From the IMG/VR virus record IMGVR_UViG_3300019889_000013, positions 1 through 64,000 of that record: a stretch of 64,000 nt of DNA; one strand, given 5' to 3'. The position numbers were made by a program, and so were the translations under genes. This document shows, piece by piece, positions 14,037-21,255 of the stretch. Numbering within the stretch: position 1 is the stretch's first letter; every line of letters begins with the position of its first letter. The notes beneath the pieces are model-generated. The model worked only from the letters and a program-made list of their open reading frames with translations, did not search any database and was not told where the DNA came from. Source of the DNA: a virus.

Positions 14037-14456
14037 TTATGCGGCTGCGGGCGGCTCGTCGTCAGGCTCGTCCGCGTCGTCGGGATAAGGCTTCAACACC
14101 TCCTCGACATATTTGTCCCAGCCGTGCTCGGAGATGAACATCAGCCGCATCATCACATGGTGCATCTGCGCCCCGGTGCATTCGAGGTGGGTTTTGCCGG
14201 TCGCGTCCGGTTCGCCCCGGCTGGACTCGGCCACCACCTTCTCCAGTTCCTCGCCTGCGGGCGTGCCCATCTGAAAAATGCCGGTAACGTTGCGGATGCC
14301 CGACATTTTCAGTTCGGCGTCGGGATGCTCCATGATCCACTTCACCCCGGCCTCCAGCATGTCGTTGCACACCTTCTCGTAGAGTGCGCCCCCCATGCTG
14401 CCATCGGCGGCAAAGCCCGATATCTCGCCCATCTCCGCTGTATGCCTATAATTCAT
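14037..14456 (-). CDS. Hypothetical 139-residue protein
   Basis: Starts MNYRHTAEMGEISGFAADGS. Helical middle (KVCNDMLEAGVKWIMEHPDAEL) and a disordered acidic Pro-rich tail. No family recognised. It ends 4 bases from the operator at 14027-14033 and overlaps the upstream gene by 4 bases. Confidence 0.6.
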   Translation of the reverse strand: MNYRHTAEMGEISGFAADGSMGGALYEKVCNDMLEAGVKWIMEHPDAELKMSGIRNVTGIFQMGTPAGEELEKVVAESSRGEPDATGKTHLECTGAQMHHVMMRLMFISEHGWDKYVEEVLKPYPDDADEPDDEPPAAA

Positions 14457-14620
14457 CTCGGCCTCTCCTTAGCCAGCTTGCCAACGATAAAGATCAGCCC
14501 GACCATGATCAGGTCGAAAAAGAAGTCCAGCCAAGCCGGACTGATCAGTGAAAGGAAGGTGATCGTGGCAGCGGCAGACAACGCCGCCGCCATGATGCGC
14601 TGCTTCAGCCAGTCGATCAT
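14453..14620 (-). CDS. 55-residue membrane protein (holin-like size)
   Basis: Starts MIDWLKQRIMAAALSAAATI. Two hydrophobic stretches (~8-28 and ~32-47), then a basic end (KLAKERPR). Size and layout would fit a class II holin, but the endolysin is 46 kb away on the other strand, so this is only a possibility. Confidence 0.55.
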   Translation of the reverse strand: MIDWLKQRIMAAALSAAATITFLSLISPAWLDFFFDLIMVGLIFIVGKLAKERPR

Positions 14621-15411
14621 CCCGCGATCTTGTCGTAGTTGACGCCGCACACGTCGGCGATCTTGCGCATGACCGCCGTCTCGGCATCGCTGATGCCGCC
14701 GGTGTCGGCAACGTCGAGCGCCACCAGCACGATGGCCTGACCCATCTTGCCGCTCTTGTCGCGTTCAACCACCTGCCGGATTTCCTCCATCAATTCGGCC
14801 TTGCCCATGCGGGTGCCGGTCTTCTTAGTCATCTTGCCCAGCACCTGCTCGACCTCGCTGCCCGAAAAAGAGGCAGCGATGGCGCTGTTTGACATCATCA
14901 CTTCGAGCGCCTTGTCGAACTCCTCGTCGTCAATGCCACCTTCGGCCGCTGCCGTCATGGCGCAGGCGGCGCACAGGCCTTCGAGAAAATCCTTGTTGCC
15001 AGAGAACTGGTTGACTGCGTCTTTGGCTTTTGATCCCAACAGATTCGATAATAGTCCCATTGTCGTAACTCCCATTTGGTTAAAATAGGCGATGGCCTTC
15101 GTGACCATTGCCGCATGCCCCGCGACAGCCTCGTCCCACGTCGCATAACGGTCGATGTCGTGGTCGATGCCGTCCTCGCGGTCCTTCGTAAACACCATCG
15201 TTTCGAACAGGCTCGGCGGCCCGACGCCGCTCCAGTTGTAGTCGATGCCGCTGAACACCGTCGAGATTTCGAACTGCTCGGTGATGGTCAGGGCGACGCT
15301 GCGGGCCTCCGGGTAATCCTCGAACCAAACCGCCCACGTCATCAGGTCGCAGGAGGTGATCGAGTGGTCGGGGTTGAGGATGTACTTGGTGTGCCAATGG
15401 TCGTCGGTCAT
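14617..15411 (-). CDS. Fusion of an unknown N-domain to a TerB-domain protein
   Basis: 264 residues in one frame. Residues 1-117 form a domain rich in Trp/Asp (start MTDDHWHTKYILNPDHSITS) that resembles free-standing phage proteins. Residues 118-264 are a complete TerB-type helical domain beginning MGLLSNLLGS, with ALEVMMSNSAIA and VLVALDVADTGGISDAETAVM. An ATG at 15060 with GGGAG eight bases upstream would start TerB alone, so the stop between two former genes seems to have been lost. TerB proteins are linked to tellurite and stress or phage-related functions; the role here is unknown. Confidence 0.7.
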   Translation of the reverse strand: MTDDHWHTKYILNPDHSITSCDLMTWAVWFEDYPEARSVALTITEQFEISTVFSGIDYNWSGVGPPSLFETMVFTKDREDGIDHDIDRYATWDEAVAGHAAMVTKAIAYFNQMGVTTMGLLSNLLGSKAKDAVNQFSGNKDFLEGLCAACAMTAAAEGGIDDEEFDKALEVMMSNSAIAASFSGSEVEQVLGKMTKKTGTRMGKAELMEEIRQVVERDKSGKMGQAIVLVALDVADTGGISDAETAVMRKIADVCGVNYDKIAG

Positions 15412-15412
15412 G

Positions 15413-15865
15413 TCACTTCAGCATTTTTTCGACCAGATCGATCATGTCCATCGCCGGTCGCGCCTTGGCGTTGGTCTGCTCGGCCAGCACCTTGTGCGCC
15501 TCGTCGTGCTCGCGCGCCGCCTCTGTCAGCCGCTGCTGGTACTGGTTGTCGATCTCGAACGCCTTCAGCGTGTGGTCGCGCTTGATCTCCTGAAGCTGGT
15601 CGCGGGCGAATTGCAGCCGGGACCGCGCCAGTTCGATCAGGCGGCTGGCGTCGAGGCCCTGCTGCGGGGCGACGCGGATATGGGTTGATTCCCGGACCAC
15701 CGAATTGACGGTGGCGTTCTCCACCTGCGGCGCTTCCGCCGCTATGTTCAGTTCGTTGATGGCTGATTCCATCTTCTTCATTGCGTCGTGTTCGGTCATT
15801 GCGTCTTCTCCTTTGAGTTTTGTGATGACGTTGCGCCAGAATTTGTTCGAGTGGATGTCGGTCAC
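15413..15865 (-). CDS. Coiled-coil protein with two possible starts
   Basis: 150 residues from a GTG at 15865 (GTGA overlap). An internal ATG at 15799 has a strong AAAGGAG Shine-Dalgarno sequence 8-9 bases upstream and would give 128 residues. Most of the protein is a charged helix (ARSRLQFARDQLQEIKRDH and similar), a likely coiled coil. Function unknown. Confidence 0.6.
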   Translation of the reverse strand: MTDIHSNKFWRNVITKLKGEDAMTEHDAMKKMESAINELNIAAEAPQVENATVNSVVRESTHIRVAPQQGLDASRLIELARSRLQFARDQLQEIKRDHTLKAFEIDNQYQQRLTEAAREHDEAHKVLAEQTNAKARPAMDMIDLVEKMLK

Positions 15866-16413
15866 GGTTCCACCTCCATGACCATGCCGTACCCGGCCTT
15901 GAAGATATCGGCCGGGGAGTGTTCTTCAGTCAGTTGGCCATCCGTGCGGATGACCCAGTCGCCGCCGGTGACGGCGGGTGGAAAGACGCTGATCACCCGG
16001 TCGTTGCCGAAGCGGATCAGTGTGCCCATGTTGTCCGTCTCGCCGCGACGGGCGATGTAGGCCATCAGGTGCGGATCGCGCCATGCGTCCGGGTGGCCCG
16101 GATCGACCCAGACCTGTAGCACCGGGATCGAGGCGGCAAAGCCGGTGATCTCGTCGCGCACGGTGACGAAGTCCGGCATGATGTCGATGACGTAGTGGCT
16201 GCGGTCTGGGCGCTTCAGGTCGTCGGCGTCGTCGTTGACCAGCCAGCGGCAGTTCCACACCTTGCACGAAAACGGCATGCGCATCGTGTTGTAGACCATA
16301 CAGCCCTTGCCGGTGCGCTGGTGGGCGCAGCGGGTGTTGGCGAGCTTGCCGATCTCCTTGACCGGCAAAAGCTTGCAGCAGAGTTGGCAGTCGCCGCAGG
16401 TTCTCATGACCAC
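15862..16413 (-). CDS. YkgJ-family-like cysteine cluster protein
   Basis: 183 residues. TCGDCQLCCKLLPVKE at the start, then CAHQRTGKGCMVYNTMRMPFSC, matches the Cys cluster (CxxCxxCC...C...GCxxY..RPxxC) of the YkgJ/zinc-iron chelating family, although the usual 'RP' is RM here. The C-terminal half is a separate beta-rich part. These proteins bind metal; in phages their task is unknown. Confidence 0.7.
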   Translation of the reverse strand: MVMRTCGDCQLCCKLLPVKEIGKLANTRCAHQRTGKGCMVYNTMRMPFSCKVWNCRWLVNDDADDLKRPDRSHYVIDIMPDFVTVRDEITGFAASIPVLQVWVDPGHPDAWRDPHLMAYIARRGETDNMGTLIRFGNDRVISVFPPAVTGGDWVIRTDGQLTEEHSPADIFKAGYGMVMEVEP

Positions 16414-16913
16414 CCCTTCAAAATGCTTGTCATCGTCCCTGACGTGTTGGTGAAATCCTCGGCGTCGACCCGTGGCCCGAGAAAATTCATGCCCCGGCGC
16501 GGCTGTGTCACCAGCCAGCGGCTATGCGCCTGCTCGTTGCGGTCGACGGAGAGCACGTAGAGGATGTCGTCACGCTCGCTCTTGGGCAGATCACCCGGCG
16601 GCGTATAGTTCGGCCCCGGCATCTCCTTGTAGACGGCAAGCCATGCCTCCGAGATGAAGGCGTAGCAGTCGGCCTTGAGCGCATAGGCGGTCTTGCGCAG
16701 GAAATAGACCGCCGCCATCTTCTCGTTTTCATTCTCCCACGGCGTCTCGATCCAGACGATGCGCGGGCCGCTGCCAATGAGCCACATGAACGGCGCTTTG
16801 CCCTTCAGGCTGAACTCGTTCTCGGCGAAGCTGGCCGCCATCTCATGCAGCAGCGCCCGCGTGGCGCGTACCGGGGAGAGGTTGTCGGTAGTGAAAAGCT
16901 GCGGTGCGCTCAT
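16404..16913 (-). CDS. Hypothetical 169-residue protein
   Basis: Starts MSAPQLFTTDNLSPVRATRA. An alpha/beta protein with APFMWLIGSGPRIVWIETPW and YAFISEAWLAVY. No family recognised; conserved-looking rather than random. It overlaps both neighbours. Confidence 0.65.
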   Translation of the reverse strand: MSAPQLFTTDNLSPVRATRALLHEMAASFAENEFSLKGKAPFMWLIGSGPRIVWIETPWENENEKMAAVYFLRKTAYALKADCYAFISEAWLAVYKEMPGPNYTPPGDLPKSERDDILYVLSVDRNEQAHSRWLVTQPRRGMNFLGPRVDAEDFTNTSGTMTSILKGWS

Positions 16914-17083
16914 GGTAATTCCCCTGATATCGTTTTATTGCCGCGCTTGGTCAGCACCCGCACCGCGATGTCGACAACCAGTCCGGCGTCGTCGGCGAGG
17001 CGGAACAGTTCCTGCATGGCGGCGATGAAGGCCGGGGCCTTCTCCGCTGGCAGCATGGTGGCGATCATCTCTTCGGTGTTCAT
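16910..17083 (-). CDS. Hypothetical 57-residue protein
   Basis: Read from the sequence: starts MNTEEMIATMLPAEKAPAFI and ends KTISGELP. Helical. Coupled to both neighbours by 4-base overlaps, which supports it. Confidence 0.55.
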   Translation of the reverse strand: MNTEEMIATMLPAEKAPAFIAAMQELFRLADDAGLVVDIAVRVLTKRGNKTISGELP

Positions 17084-17394
17084 GACTTGCCCTCCAACAG
17101 CTTGGCGAAGGTGGCTTGTCCTTCCGGGCTATTGGCCCATGCCTCGCTCTCTTCGCTGTCGGCGTCGAAGTCGCCGTCGATCACCCGCTGGCGCAGGGCG
17201 ATGATCGCGCGCATGCGCCTGCCATCGGGGCAGCCTTGGGCAGCGCCGGACAGCATGTCGACCAGTCCCATCGTCGGCGTCGCCTGCGGTGACAGGTAGT
17301 CGTGGAACATGTCCTGCCGCGCCAGCTTGGCCATCGTGGTCAGGCCGACCTCGTCCAGTGCCTTTGCCAGTAGTTCGGAGGTGCGGGCGGTCAT
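17080..17394 (-). CDS. Hypothetical 104-residue protein
   Basis: Starts MTARTSELLAKALDEVGLTT. Helical with an acidic C-terminal third. No family recognised. Four-base overlaps on both sides. Confidence 0.6.
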   Translation of the reverse strand: MTARTSELLAKALDEVGLTTMAKLARQDMFHDYLSPQATPTMGLVDMLSGAAQGCPDGRRMRAIIALRQRVIDGDFDADSEESEAWANSPEGQATFAKLLEGKS

Positions 17395-17693
17395 TGGTCT
17401 TTCTCCTTCGATATCGCACGGATCACATCAGCACGAGCTTTCTCGACTTTATTCGACACTTCATTCCACCCGTAGCTTGACTCAAGCGAGCCCAACTGTT
17501 CGGCAGCAGAGATCAGCTTTGACAGAGCGTTGTTGATCTTGGTCCGTTCTGCCTTAGTCATCCTGTCTGGCCGCATTTCCACAAGCGCGGCGGTGATCAC
17601 GGCGATGGCGCAGGTCCGGTAGTCGGATTTGTTCTCGGCTTCGATGATCAGCGCCTTGGTCCCGGCGGCAACGACCTGCTCGGTCAGGCTCAT
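17391..17693 (-). CDS. Hypothetical 100-residue protein
   Basis: Starts MSLTEQVVAAGTKALIIEAE. All-helical, with a probable helical bundle. No family recognised. Confidence 0.6.
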   Translation of the reverse strand: MSLTEQVVAAGTKALIIEAENKSDYRTCAIAVITAALVEMRPDRMTKAERTKINNALSKLISAAEQLGSLESSYGWNEVSNKVEKARADVIRAISKEKDQ

Positions 17694-18082
17694 GCCGGTA
17701 TCTCCGCCTTGTAGCGGTCAAAGCCGGTGAAGCGACCGTGGTCGTGGACGAGTTCATCCCACTCACCCATCGTGTCGCGGTAGACGATGCGGCGGTCGCC
17801 GTAAGCCTCGTAGGCGTCCTTGACCACCGCTTCGGCGGCGTTGGTGATGCTCATGCCACCATTGTCGTCATCGACAATGAAGATGATGTCTTCGGTCTGT
17901 TTGTGCAGCGTCCATGAAACAGGTTTCATTCGGGCTCCCTTTCGTTTGCGGTACTCGTTGAGTTGACGGCGCTCGTCGCGCATGCGGTCCAGTTGCGAAT
18001 GCAGCTTGCCGACTTCGTGACGCCAGTGGTTCAAATCGGTCTGCTGCTGCCGCAAGCGGTTGTTGATGATGACGAAGCTCAC
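17690..18082 (-). CDS. Possible fusion: coiled-coil segment plus 79-residue domain
   Basis: 130 residues from a GTG at 18082 (GTGA overlap with the upstream gene). Residues 1-51 are a short hydrophobic start (MSFVIINNRL) and a basic coiled coil. From residue 52 an ATG at 17929, preceded by AAGGGAG, starts MKPVSWTLHKQTEDIIFIVD, which looks like a complete small protein. As with the TerB fusion, two genes seem joined without a stop between them. Function unknown. Confidence 0.55.
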   Translation of the reverse strand: MSFVIINNRLRQQQTDLNHWRHEVGKLHSQLDRMRDERRQLNEYRKRKGARMKPVSWTLHKQTEDIIFIVDDDNGGMSITNAAEAVVKDAYEAYGDRRIVYRDTMGEWDELVHDHGRFTGFDRYKAEIPA

Positions 18083-18309
18083 AGCCACACCTCGACAATG
18101 GTGGCGTAGTCGTCCTCCTGCCGGTCGATGCAGACGAGGCCGCGCAGGCGCATTTCGTGCCGGACATCCTTCAGCTTGGGCGAGGTGACGATGTCGCCGG
18201 TGGTAACCAGCACGCCGCCGCCGTGAACCTCCGACCGGCGGGCGATGAACACATCCGGGAAGTCGCTCGGATGGTCGTAGACCGTCCACATGGAAATATG
18301 TCCGGGCAT
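18079..18309 (-). CDS. Hypothetical 76-residue protein
   Basis: Starts MPGHISMWTVYDHPSDFPDV. Beta-rich (HGGGVLVTTGDIV). It is similar in feel to small phage proteins of unknown function. The start is at the ATG next to the upstream stop. Confidence 0.55.
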   Translation of the reverse strand: MPGHISMWTVYDHPSDFPDVFIARRSEVHGGGVLVTTGDIVTSPKLKDVRHEMRLRGLVCIDRQEDDYATIVEVWL

Positions 18310-18314
18310 GTCGG

Positions 18315-18797
18315 TCACCACTGCTGGATCGCGATGGTGGCGACGGCGACGACGAGGCCAAGAACGACACCCGACCTGACCATCACCCGGTCGCGGCCAT
18401 GCAGCAGCGCGTAGCTGAAATCGAGGGCGTTGACCTGCATCACGGCGGCGATGATGGCGATATAGCGCCCCAGCGCCCCGGCCGTGTAGTTCGGGCCGGT
18501 GAAGAGTTCCGTCGTCCGGGCTTGGATCGACACGCCGATCAGGACGAACAGGGCGACCCACGGCAGGAACAGGCCGAGAGAATAGCTGCGGATACGGTCA
18601 TATTCGCCGCCGCGCCAGATCGCTTCCCAGATCAGCCGGTAATAGGCGGCGACGATGCCGACGGTCATCCCGGCGAACAAGCCGTTGAGGACACTCATCA
18701 ACAGGTTGGGCTCGATGAAGACCTTCATGGCGACAAAAACGACAATGAGCCCCGCTGCGGTCAGCAACACCCGGTTAAGTGCTAGGCTTCTGTACAT
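18315..18797 (-). CDS. Polytopic membrane protein
   Basis: 160 residues with about four hydrophobic spans: ~10-27, ~35-52, ~78-94 and ~138-156 (for example VVLGLVVAVATIAI). A basic N-terminus suggests it faces the cytoplasm. No family recognised. Membrane remodelling or exclusion are open options. Confidence 0.65.
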   Translation of the reverse strand: MYRSLALNRVLLTAAGLIVVFVAMKVFIEPNLLMSVLNGLFAGMTVGIVAAYYRLIWEAIWRGGEYDRIRSYSLGLFLPWVALFVLIGVSIQARTTELFTGPNYTAGALGRYIAIIAAVMQVNALDFSYALLHGRDRVMVRSGVVLGLVVAVATIAIQQW

Positions 18798-18969
18798 TGC
18801 GTCGTTCCCTCCGTGCCAGCCGGTCATTCTCCTGAATGAGGCGGCGGATGACATATTCCAGTCGGCTGCCTGCATTTTCCATGTCCAGCCTTGCCTGTAC
18901 GACACTTTCGAGCATTTCCGCCCGCGTGCCGTCGTGCGGCTTGAACAGCATCCTTAAAAATTGCTTCAC
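18775..18969 (-). CDS. Hypothetical 64-residue helical protein
   Basis: GTG start. MKQFLRMLFKPHDGTRAEML, then a coiled-coil stretch (RRLIQENDRLARRERR). It overlaps the membrane protein gene by 23 bases. Function unknown. Confidence 0.55.
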   Translation of the reverse strand: MKQFLRMLFKPHDGTRAEMLESVVQARLDMENAGSRLEYVIRRLIQENDRLARRERRNVQKPST

Positions 18970-18972
18970 GGC

Positions 18973-19215
18973 TTACTTCTCCGATAATTCCCGTCGTGAG
19001 CGCAAGAGGTCGGTCAGCCGGTTGATGGCGTCGGTTGCCGCCTCCTGCGATTTGACGTTTTCTCGTGTCATGGCGATCAGCGTGTCGGTCAGTTCCTGCG
19101 AGCGGTTGTAGAAACGATAGGAGGCAAACCCCAGTCCGATGATCACTAGGCCGGGAAGGCCGAGAGCCAGCAACTGCTGGAACATGGGTTCGACAAAGCC
19201 GCTCGATTCGTTCAT
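18973..19215 (-). CDS. Single-span membrane protein with coiled-coil tail
   Basis: 80 residues. One hydrophobic segment (LLALGLPGLVIIGLGFASYRF, ~14-34), then a charged helix with heptad character (QELTDTLIAMTRENVKSQEA). The layout resembles some phage holin or holin-associated proteins. Unproven. Confidence 0.6.
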   Translation of the reverse strand: MNESSGFVEPMFQQLLALGLPGLVIIGLGFASYRFYNRSQELTDTLIAMTRENVKSQEAATDAINRLTDLLRSRRELSEK

Positions 19216-19216
19216 C

Positions 19217-19534
19217 TCAATGCTTGTGCCTCCCGGCGATCATCTGCTCCCGCAAGGCGGCGATCTGCTGGAAACTCTCGTTGGCGATGCGGGCGATCAC
19301 CCCCATCGAGGTCATGACGTCCTCGGGCTCCTGCAACAGGTTGGCGACCACCCCGGCGTTGATCGCGCCCAGCGTGCCGAGAATGATGTTGCCGCGCTGG
19401 TGATCGTCCGGGTCCGGCAGGTCTTCGGGGTTGGGGCATTCCATGAGGATTTTCATCATCATGTCGTTGACGAACTTCGAGTGGGGCGTGCCATCCGGGT
19501 CTATCCCCGCCTTCAAGTGCATGTGCTTTTCCAT
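19217..19534 (-). CDS. Hypothetical 105-residue protein
   Basis: Starts MEKHMHLKAGIDPDGTPHSK. Met-rich and helical (GTLGAINAGVVANLLQEPED). It begins with a His/Met cluster. No family recognised. Confidence 0.6.
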   Translation of the reverse strand: MEKHMHLKAGIDPDGTPHSKFVNDMMMKILMECPNPEDLPDPDDHQRGNIILGTLGAINAGVVANLLQEPEDVMTSMGVIARIANESFQQIAALREQMIAGRHKH

Positions 19535-19552
19535 TTCACCTCTCCACTTCGG

Positions 19553-19912
19553 TCATCGCCTGCTGATCCTCGTCATCTTGTCGCAATACTCGCACTTGGT
19601 TCTCGACCGTTCGGCGAGGCGTTTCATCTCGTCATCGTAGCGCTGGCGCGTCTCATGCCATTTCGTCTCCTCATGGGCGAGCCGCCGCAGGACAAACATC
19701 GGGTCGAGGCGGGTGCCGCATGCGCCGCATTCCACCTCAGTCTCGCCCTCGTTGGAGATCACATATGTGACGCAGCGCATGGTGCCGTCCTTCCACGTCC
19801 AGCGGTGGTCGCAGCCAGTGCCGCCGCCACGATGCACCACCTTGAGCAACTGCTCTTCCGGCTGCGGCGACTTGAACTTGATCGGCAGGGTGGTGACCTT
19901 GTCGTCGCTCAT
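19553..19912 (-). CDS. Zinc-binding hypothetical protein
   Basis: 119 residues from the ATG at 19912. ECGACGTRLDP (~67-77) and a late KCEYCDKMTR give two CxxC pairs, and CDHRWTWKDGTMRC an extra Cys/His group, so one or two zinc sites are likely. A charged helix links them. Translation is probably coupled to the 15-codon frame upstream. Confidence 0.65.
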   Translation of the reverse strand: MSDDKVTTLPIKFKSPQPEEQLLKVVHRGGGTGCDHRWTWKDGTMRCVTYVISNEGETEVECGACGTRLDPMFVLRRLAHEETKWHETRQRYDDEMKRLAERSRTKCEYCDKMTRISRR

Positions 19913-19956
19913 GCCGTCATCCTCCCCGGCTTCCATGTCATGTCTTCCATTGTCAT
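19909..19956 (-). CDS. Possible 15-residue microprotein
   Basis: Frame MTMEDMTWKPGRMTA. Its ATG overlaps the stop of the Cro-like gene (ATGA), and its stop overlaps the next gene's ATG (ATGA). Both junctions are of the coupled type used all through this operon. It may act mainly as a translational bridge; at this length chance cannot be excluded. Confidence 0.35.
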   Translation of the reverse strand: MTMEDMTWKPGRMTA

Positions 19957-20159
19957 TCCTCGCGCGGATAAAGGTCGGGGCGAAGGTCGTGGCGGGAAAC
20001 GCCGGTGATCTTCTCGATTTTCAACACCCGTGTCGGCGGCACCAGTGTCCAGCGGTAGAAGGCGGTGTGCTTGATGCCCAGCCTGCGCGCCAGTTCGGAA
20101 AGGCCGCCGATACGCAAGGCGGCTTCATGCACGATGGCAGGTGGTCTTTGGTCGGACAT
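19953..20159 (-). CDS. Cro/YdaS-like helix-turn-helix regulator
   Basis: 68 residues. RIGGLSELARRLGIKHTAFYRWT (~16-38) is a clear helix-turn-helix: LSELARRLG as the first helix and HTAFYRW as the recognition helix, followed by PPTRVLKIEKITGVSRHDLRPDLYP, the typical C-terminus of YdaS/Cro-type proteins. Its own promoter carries the 17-bp dyad TGTAGCCGCAGGTTACA over the -10 box, and the same dyad occurs in P4.6 and P11.5, so autoregulation plus control of two left-arm promoters is a natural inference. This is probably part of the phage's transcription switch. Confidence 0.8.
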   Translation of the reverse strand: MSDQRPPAIVHEAALRIGGLSELARRLGIKHTAFYRWTLVPPTRVLKIEKITGVSRHDLRPDLYPREE

Positions 20160-20173
20160 TCCCAGTACCTCTC

Positions 20174-20221
20174 GTAGTACACGGTTCCTACACCTGTAAC
20201 CTGCGGCTACATAGATATCAA
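20174..20221 (-). promoter_or_regulatory. Promoter of the Cro-like gene with dyad operator (P20.2)
   Basis: On the minus strand: TTGATA (20216-20221), 17 bases, TACAGG (20193-20198). The dyad TGTAGCCGCAGGTTACA (20195-20211) overlaps the -10 box exactly as in P4.6 and P11.5. A GTAGTAC core (20174-20180) lies just downstream of the -10 box. Confidence 0.7.
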
Positions 20222-20298
20222 GAGCGGTACTTCAGATATTTGCCGACAACGATGGTGACGACGGCGGCGGCGACGACCCAGATCGCGAGGGTGCTCAC
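20218..20298 (-). CDS. 26-residue single-span membrane peptide
   Basis: GTG start overlapping the upstream stop (GTGA). MSTLAIWVVAAAVVTIVVGK followed by YLKYRS: one transmembrane helix and a basic end. The coupled start supports translation; function unknown. It overlaps the -35 box of P20.2. Confidence 0.45.
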   Translation of the reverse strand: MSTLAIWVVAAAVVTIVVGKYLKYRS

Positions 20299-20561
20299 CG
20301 CAGCACCGTGCCAAGGCCGCGCGGGCGTGCCGCGCCTGCCAGCGGCTTGCCCAGCGACACCGCCGATTGTGCCTGCATGGCGGCGGCGCGATTGATCTGT
20401 CCGGCCAAGGCTTGGCTCGCGGCAGGCGATGCGTTGGTGGGAAGGCCTGCCGCCTTCAGTTGCGGGCCTGCCGGGGCACGTAATGGAGCGCCGGGAGCGG
20501 GAACTGTGCCGCTTTGCACCGGGACGGAGCCCGGTATGATGTTTCCGAGTGCATCACGCAT
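20295..20561 (-). CDS. Hypothetical Ala/Pro-rich protein
   Basis: 88 residues, starts MRDALGNIIPGSVPVQSGTV. Low complexity, mostly Ala, Pro and Gly, with a short helical stretch (SQALAGQINRAAAMQAQ). Probably disordered. Function unknown. Confidence 0.55.
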   Translation of the reverse strand: MRDALGNIIPGSVPVQSGTVPAPGAPLRAPAGPQLKAAGLPTNASPAASQALAGQINRAAAMQAQSAVSLGKPLAGAARPRGLGTVLR

Positions 20562-20562
20562 G

Positions 20563-20721
20563 TCACTTGCCCTTCTTCATCGCCTTGCCAAAGCCCTTGT
20601 GCTGGTCGGCGGCCACGTATTCCCGCGCCACTTCGCGCGGGATGTCCATCTTCTTGGCGAACTTCGGGTTGTGCGCGGCAGCGCGCATCGTCCGTTTTTG
20701 TTTTTGAGATTTTGACGGCAT
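20563..20721 (-). CDS. Small basic protein
   Basis: 52 residues. MPSKSQKQKRTMRAAAHNPK, ending KGFGKAMKKGK: very basic with a central helix (IPREVAREYVAADQ). It is often seen as a conserved small phage protein near DNA-metabolism genes. A strong GAAAGGAGAG Shine-Dalgarno sequence precedes the ATG; upstream in-frame codons run into the divergent gene. Confidence 0.65.
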   Translation of the reverse strand: MPSKSQKQKRTMRAAAHNPKFAKKMDIPREVAREYVAADQHKGFGKAMKKGK

Positions 20722-20761
20722 GGGGTTCTCTCCTTTCGCCTCTTGTACTATAAAAATTAGC
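20722..20761. promoter_or_regulatory. Short divergent spacer with degenerate operator
   Basis: Forty bases between the basic-protein gene (minus) and the VRR-NUC gene (plus). It contains GTACTATAAAAATT (core 20745-20751), a degenerate copy of the GTACTACGAAATT element, which read on the minus strand gives TATAGT, a fair -10 box. No good -35 box is seen. Confidence 0.4.
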
Positions 20762-21223
20762 ATGGGTGAAGCACGGCAACTCGACATCTTCAAAACCAAG
20801 CGGCAGCGCGGGATAAAACCGCGTGGCCCGAGTGAATTTGAAATCCACTGCTGCGTCACCGATTATCTGCGCGCGGGCCTCGCTCCGGGATGGACGTGGT
20901 TCCATGTGCCAAATGGCGGCGAGCGTCCGGCCTTCATCAACAGTAAAGGCAGGCGGGTGTCGCCGGAAGGCGGCAGGCTGAAGCGCATGGGCGTCAAGGA
21001 TGGTGTTTCCGACATCCTCTTGGTAAAGGCCCCGGCGGCGCAGTTGCATGCGCTCGAACTGAAACGTGGCGGCGAGGAGCCGACCGACGAGCAATATAAT
21101 TTCATGAATGAGGTCATCGCGCTCGGCGGCGTTGCAACATGGGCCGACAGCGTCGAGGCGGCGTTCCGGATTTTGACCGACTGGGGAGCTATTTCGACTC
21201 GCATTCACTTGCAAGGCGGCTAA
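20762..21223 (+). CDS. VRR-NUC domain nuclease
   Basis: 153 residues from the ATG at 20762. FEIHCCVTDYLRAGLAPG, HVPNGGERP, RLKRMGVKDGVSDILLV and ALELKRGGEEPTDEQ are the successive motifs of the VRR-NUC (PD-(D/E)xK superfamily) nucleases. The Asp of GVSDILLV and the Glu and Lys of ELK would bind the catalytic metal. Phage members are single-domain and are thought to cut branched or structured DNA, perhaps as a Holliday-junction resolvase. First gene of the rightward block. Confidence 0.85.
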   Translation: MGEARQLDIFKTKRQRGIKPRGPSEFEIHCCVTDYLRAGLAPGWTWFHVPNGGERPAFINSKGRRVSPEGGRLKRMGVKDGVSDILLVKAPAAQLHALELKRGGEEPTDEQYNFMNEVIALGGVATWADSVEAAFRILTDWGAISTRIHLQGG

Positions 21224-21231
21224 AGATAAGA

Positions 21232-21255
21232 CCCGAAGCGCGGGAACGCTTCGGG
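21232..21255 (+). terminator. Strong hairpin after the VRR-NUC gene
   Basis: CCCGAAGCG (21232-21240), loop CGGGAA, CGCTTCGGG (21247-21255): a perfect 9-bp stem, with no T-run. It lies in a 153-base gap (21224-21376) that otherwise holds a degenerate ATACTACAAAG (21355-21365), possibly an operator-like site before the next gene. Confidence 0.45.
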
